The position numbers and the translations under genes are program-made. The notes below the pieces were generated by a model that did not search any database, was not told the DNA's origin, and saw only the letters and a program-made list of their open reading frames with translations. From NCBI RefSeq assembly GCF_021172065.1, contig NZ_CP087880.1:4378583-4442582 (forward strand): a stretch of 64,000 nt of DNA, in the 5' to 3' direction. Source of the stretch: Pseudocitrobacter corydidari. GTDB lineage: Bacteria > Pseudomonadota > Gammaproteobacteria > Enterobacterales > Enterobacteriaceae. Positions 62,844-64,000 of this stretch are shown here, piece by piece; position 1 is the stretch's first letter; each line of letters starts with the position of its first letter.

Positions 62844-62930
62844 GCTGAGGTGGTGGAATTGGTAGACACGCTACCTTGAGGTGGTAGTGCCCTAACGGGC
62901 TTGTGGGTTCGAGTCCCATCCTCAGTACCA
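62844..62930 (+). tRNA. leuU: tRNA-Leu (GAG)
   Basis: Class II tRNA of 87 nt. Acceptor GCTGAGG pairs with CCTCAGT (G1-U72 as in E. coli leuU); D-arm GGTGGAATTGGTAGAC; anticodon stem CTACC/GGTAG with loop TTGAGGT and anticodon GAG at 62878-62880; long variable arm TGCCCTAACGGGCTT; T-arm with GGTTCGAGTCC; CCA encoded. It decodes CUC/CUU. Confidence 0.97.
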
Positions 62931-62942
62931 ATATTCCGAAAG

Positions 62943-62969
62943 AAAGACGCTGAAAAGCGTCTTTTTTTT
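62943..62969 (+). terminator. secG-leuU terminator
   Basis: Stem AAAGACGC/GCGTCTTT with TGAAAA loop and a run of eight or more T. Confidence 0.93.
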
Positions 62970-62976
62970 CGTCCGT

Positions 62977-63366
62977 AGTAAACACAGGCGCTGATAAGCG
63001 CAGTGCATCAGGCATTGTGCTCGCGGCAGAACAGCCGGATGGCGGCTTCGCCTTATCCGGCCTACAGATGCACCTGGCACTTATCACCGCACGCTTAGTA
63101 GGCCTGATAAGCGCAGCGCATCAGGCATTGTGCTCGCGGTAAAACCGCCGGATGGCGGCTTCGCCTTATCCGGCCTACAGATGCACCAGGCACTCATCAC
63201 CGCACACTTCGTAGGCCTGATAAGCGCAGCGCATCAGGCATTGTGCACGCGGTAAAACCGCCGGATGGCGGCTTCGCCTTATCCGGCCTACAGATGAATT
63301 AAACACCGAACGCTTCGTAGGCCTGATAAGCGCAGCGCCATCAGGCATTGTGCACGCACTACCAGC
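62977..63366. repeat. BIME array of alternating REP elements
   Basis: About 390 bp built from alternating palindromes: one with GCCTGATAAGCGCAGCGCATCA (starts near 62990, 63098, 63211, 63317) and one with GCCGGATGGCGGCTTCGCC (near 63034, 63147, 63260). Units repeat with a period of 106-113 bp including nearly identical spacers, and sit between convergent leuU and argG. Confidence 0.92.
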
Positions 63367-63370
63367 CTAC

Positions 63371-63397
63371 AAAAAAAGCCGCTTACGCGGCTTTTTA
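63371..63397 (-). terminator. argG terminator
   Basis: Stem AAAAAGCCGC/GCGGCTTTTT with TTAC loop; the A run gives a T tail on the minus strand. Confidence 0.92.
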
Positions 63398-63418
63398 GAT
63401 GCATCGACAGAGACGCAA

Positions 63419-64000
63419 TTACTTCCCTTTCTTCTCCAGATTCTCAACCTGCGGAACACCGCTGGCGGCTGAGGAAGAGAGCAGGCCGGTTTTTGCATAA
63501 CCGAACAACTTATCGCGCGTGTCGGTGATATCCAGGTTACGCATAGTCAGCTGGCCGATACGATCTTCAGCAGAGAACATCGAGTCGCCTTTCTCCATCG
63601 TCAGACGCTCTGCTTTATAGGTCAGGTTGTCAGACACGGTATTCAGAATGGAGTAGTCGTTCCCGCGACGCAGTTCCAGCGTCACTTCGCCGGTAATCTG
63701 GCTTGCCACCCAGCGTTGCAGGGAATCACGCAGCATCAGCGCCTGAGAATCGAACCAACGGCCCTGGTACAGCAGACGGCCCAACTGACGGCCATGCGCA
63801 TGATACTGCTCGATGGTGTCTTCGTTGTGAATACCGGTCAGCAGACGCTCGTAAGCGATATGCAGCAGCGCCATCCCCGGAGCTTCGTAGATGCCACGGC
63901 TTTTCGCTTCAATGATACGGTTTTCAATCTGATCGCTCATGCCCAGACCGTGACGGCCGCCGATGCGATTCGCTTCCAGCATCATCTCCACGTCGTCGCT
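63419..64000 (-). CDS. argG: Argininosuccinate synthase, 3' part
   Basis: ATP-dependent ligase joining citrulline and aspartate in arginine synthesis. The frame is open at the right edge; 193 residues of the C-terminal part are visible, out of about 447 in E. coli. GRHGLGMSDQIENRIIEAKS and YEAPGMALLHIAYE belong to the conserved synthetase domain; the C-terminal helix with VENLEKKGK is the tetramerisation arm. The gene reads toward the BIME array and has a clear terminator. Confidence 0.97.
   Translation of the reverse strand, partial: SDDVEMMLEANRIGGRHGLGMSDQIENRIIEAKSRGIYEAPGMALLHIAYERLLTGIHNEDTIEQYHAHGRQLGRLLYQGRWFDSQALMLRDSLQRWVASQITGEVTLELRRGNDYSILNTVSDNLTYKAERLTMEKGDSMFSAEDRIGQLTMRNLDITDTRDKLFGYAKTGLLSSSAASGVPQVENLEKKGK

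Noticed and set aside
62977..63366. CRISPR-like or mobile element signal next to the tRNA
   Set aside because: Repeats are REP palindromes in alternating orientation; no cas genes, no integrase and no duplicated tRNA 3' end marking an attachment site.

Overview
The window is an enterobacterial chromosome segment (Enterobacteriaceae, Enterobacter/Citrobacter/Salmonella-like). The evidence is near-identical proteins to E. coli in long conserved gene orders, E. coli-type REP palindromes, the ArcZ sRNA and a leuU tRNA. The species cannot be fixed by eye. GC is high in the core and drops around the fimbrial locus.

Layout. 1-3536: 3' part of oadA, then oadB (Na+-pumping oxaloacetate decarboxylase) and a small CitG-like protein that lacks the CitG catalytic motifs. 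3566-10596: periplasmic proteases degS and degQ, envelope/division genes zapG and zapE, ribosomal rplM-rpsI, and sspA-sspB. 10629-17614: an accessory chaperone-usher fimbrial operon of Stf/Mrp type (major pilin, terminator, usher, chaperone, three minor pilins, an AT-richer tip adhesin) at the place where, as I recall, E. coli has dcuD. 17729-23298: complete sialic acid catabolism, nanR then nanA-nanT-nanE-nanK-nanQ with a three-repeat NanR operator. 23340-24251: a frameshifted, 3'-truncated yhcG nuclease pseudogene. 24434-30322: gltBD (glutamate synthase), with a CRP-like site in its upstream region. 31006-36819: yhcC, a tandem REP array, arcB, the ArcZ sRNA antisense-adjacent to arcB, elbB-mtgA, and yrbL with a PhoP-like box.

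37049-44925 is read leftward: yrbG-kdsD-kdsC-lptC-lptA-lptB-rpoN-hpf-ptsN-rapZ-npr. It joins Kdo and LPS export to sigma-54 and the nitrogen PTS. 45128-49949: mlaFEDCB (phospholipid transport), ibaG, murA. 50008-56038: sfsB, ispB, divergent rplU-rpmA-yhbE-obgE, dacB. 56285-62930: greA, yhbY, rlmE-ftsH, folP-glmM, secG and tRNA-Leu(GAG). 62977-63366: a REP/BIME array. 63419-64000: 3' part of argG.

Most of the window is conserved housekeeping DNA whose genes jointly build and maintain the envelope (DegS/DegQ, Lpt, Kds, Mla, MurA, DacB, MtgA, GlmM, FtsH). The accessory or decaying parts are the CitG-like gene, the fimbrial operon, the yhcG remnant and the REP arrays. I found no clearly new multigene system; the strongest unusual item is the CitG-fold paralogue without catalytic motifs beside oadAB.
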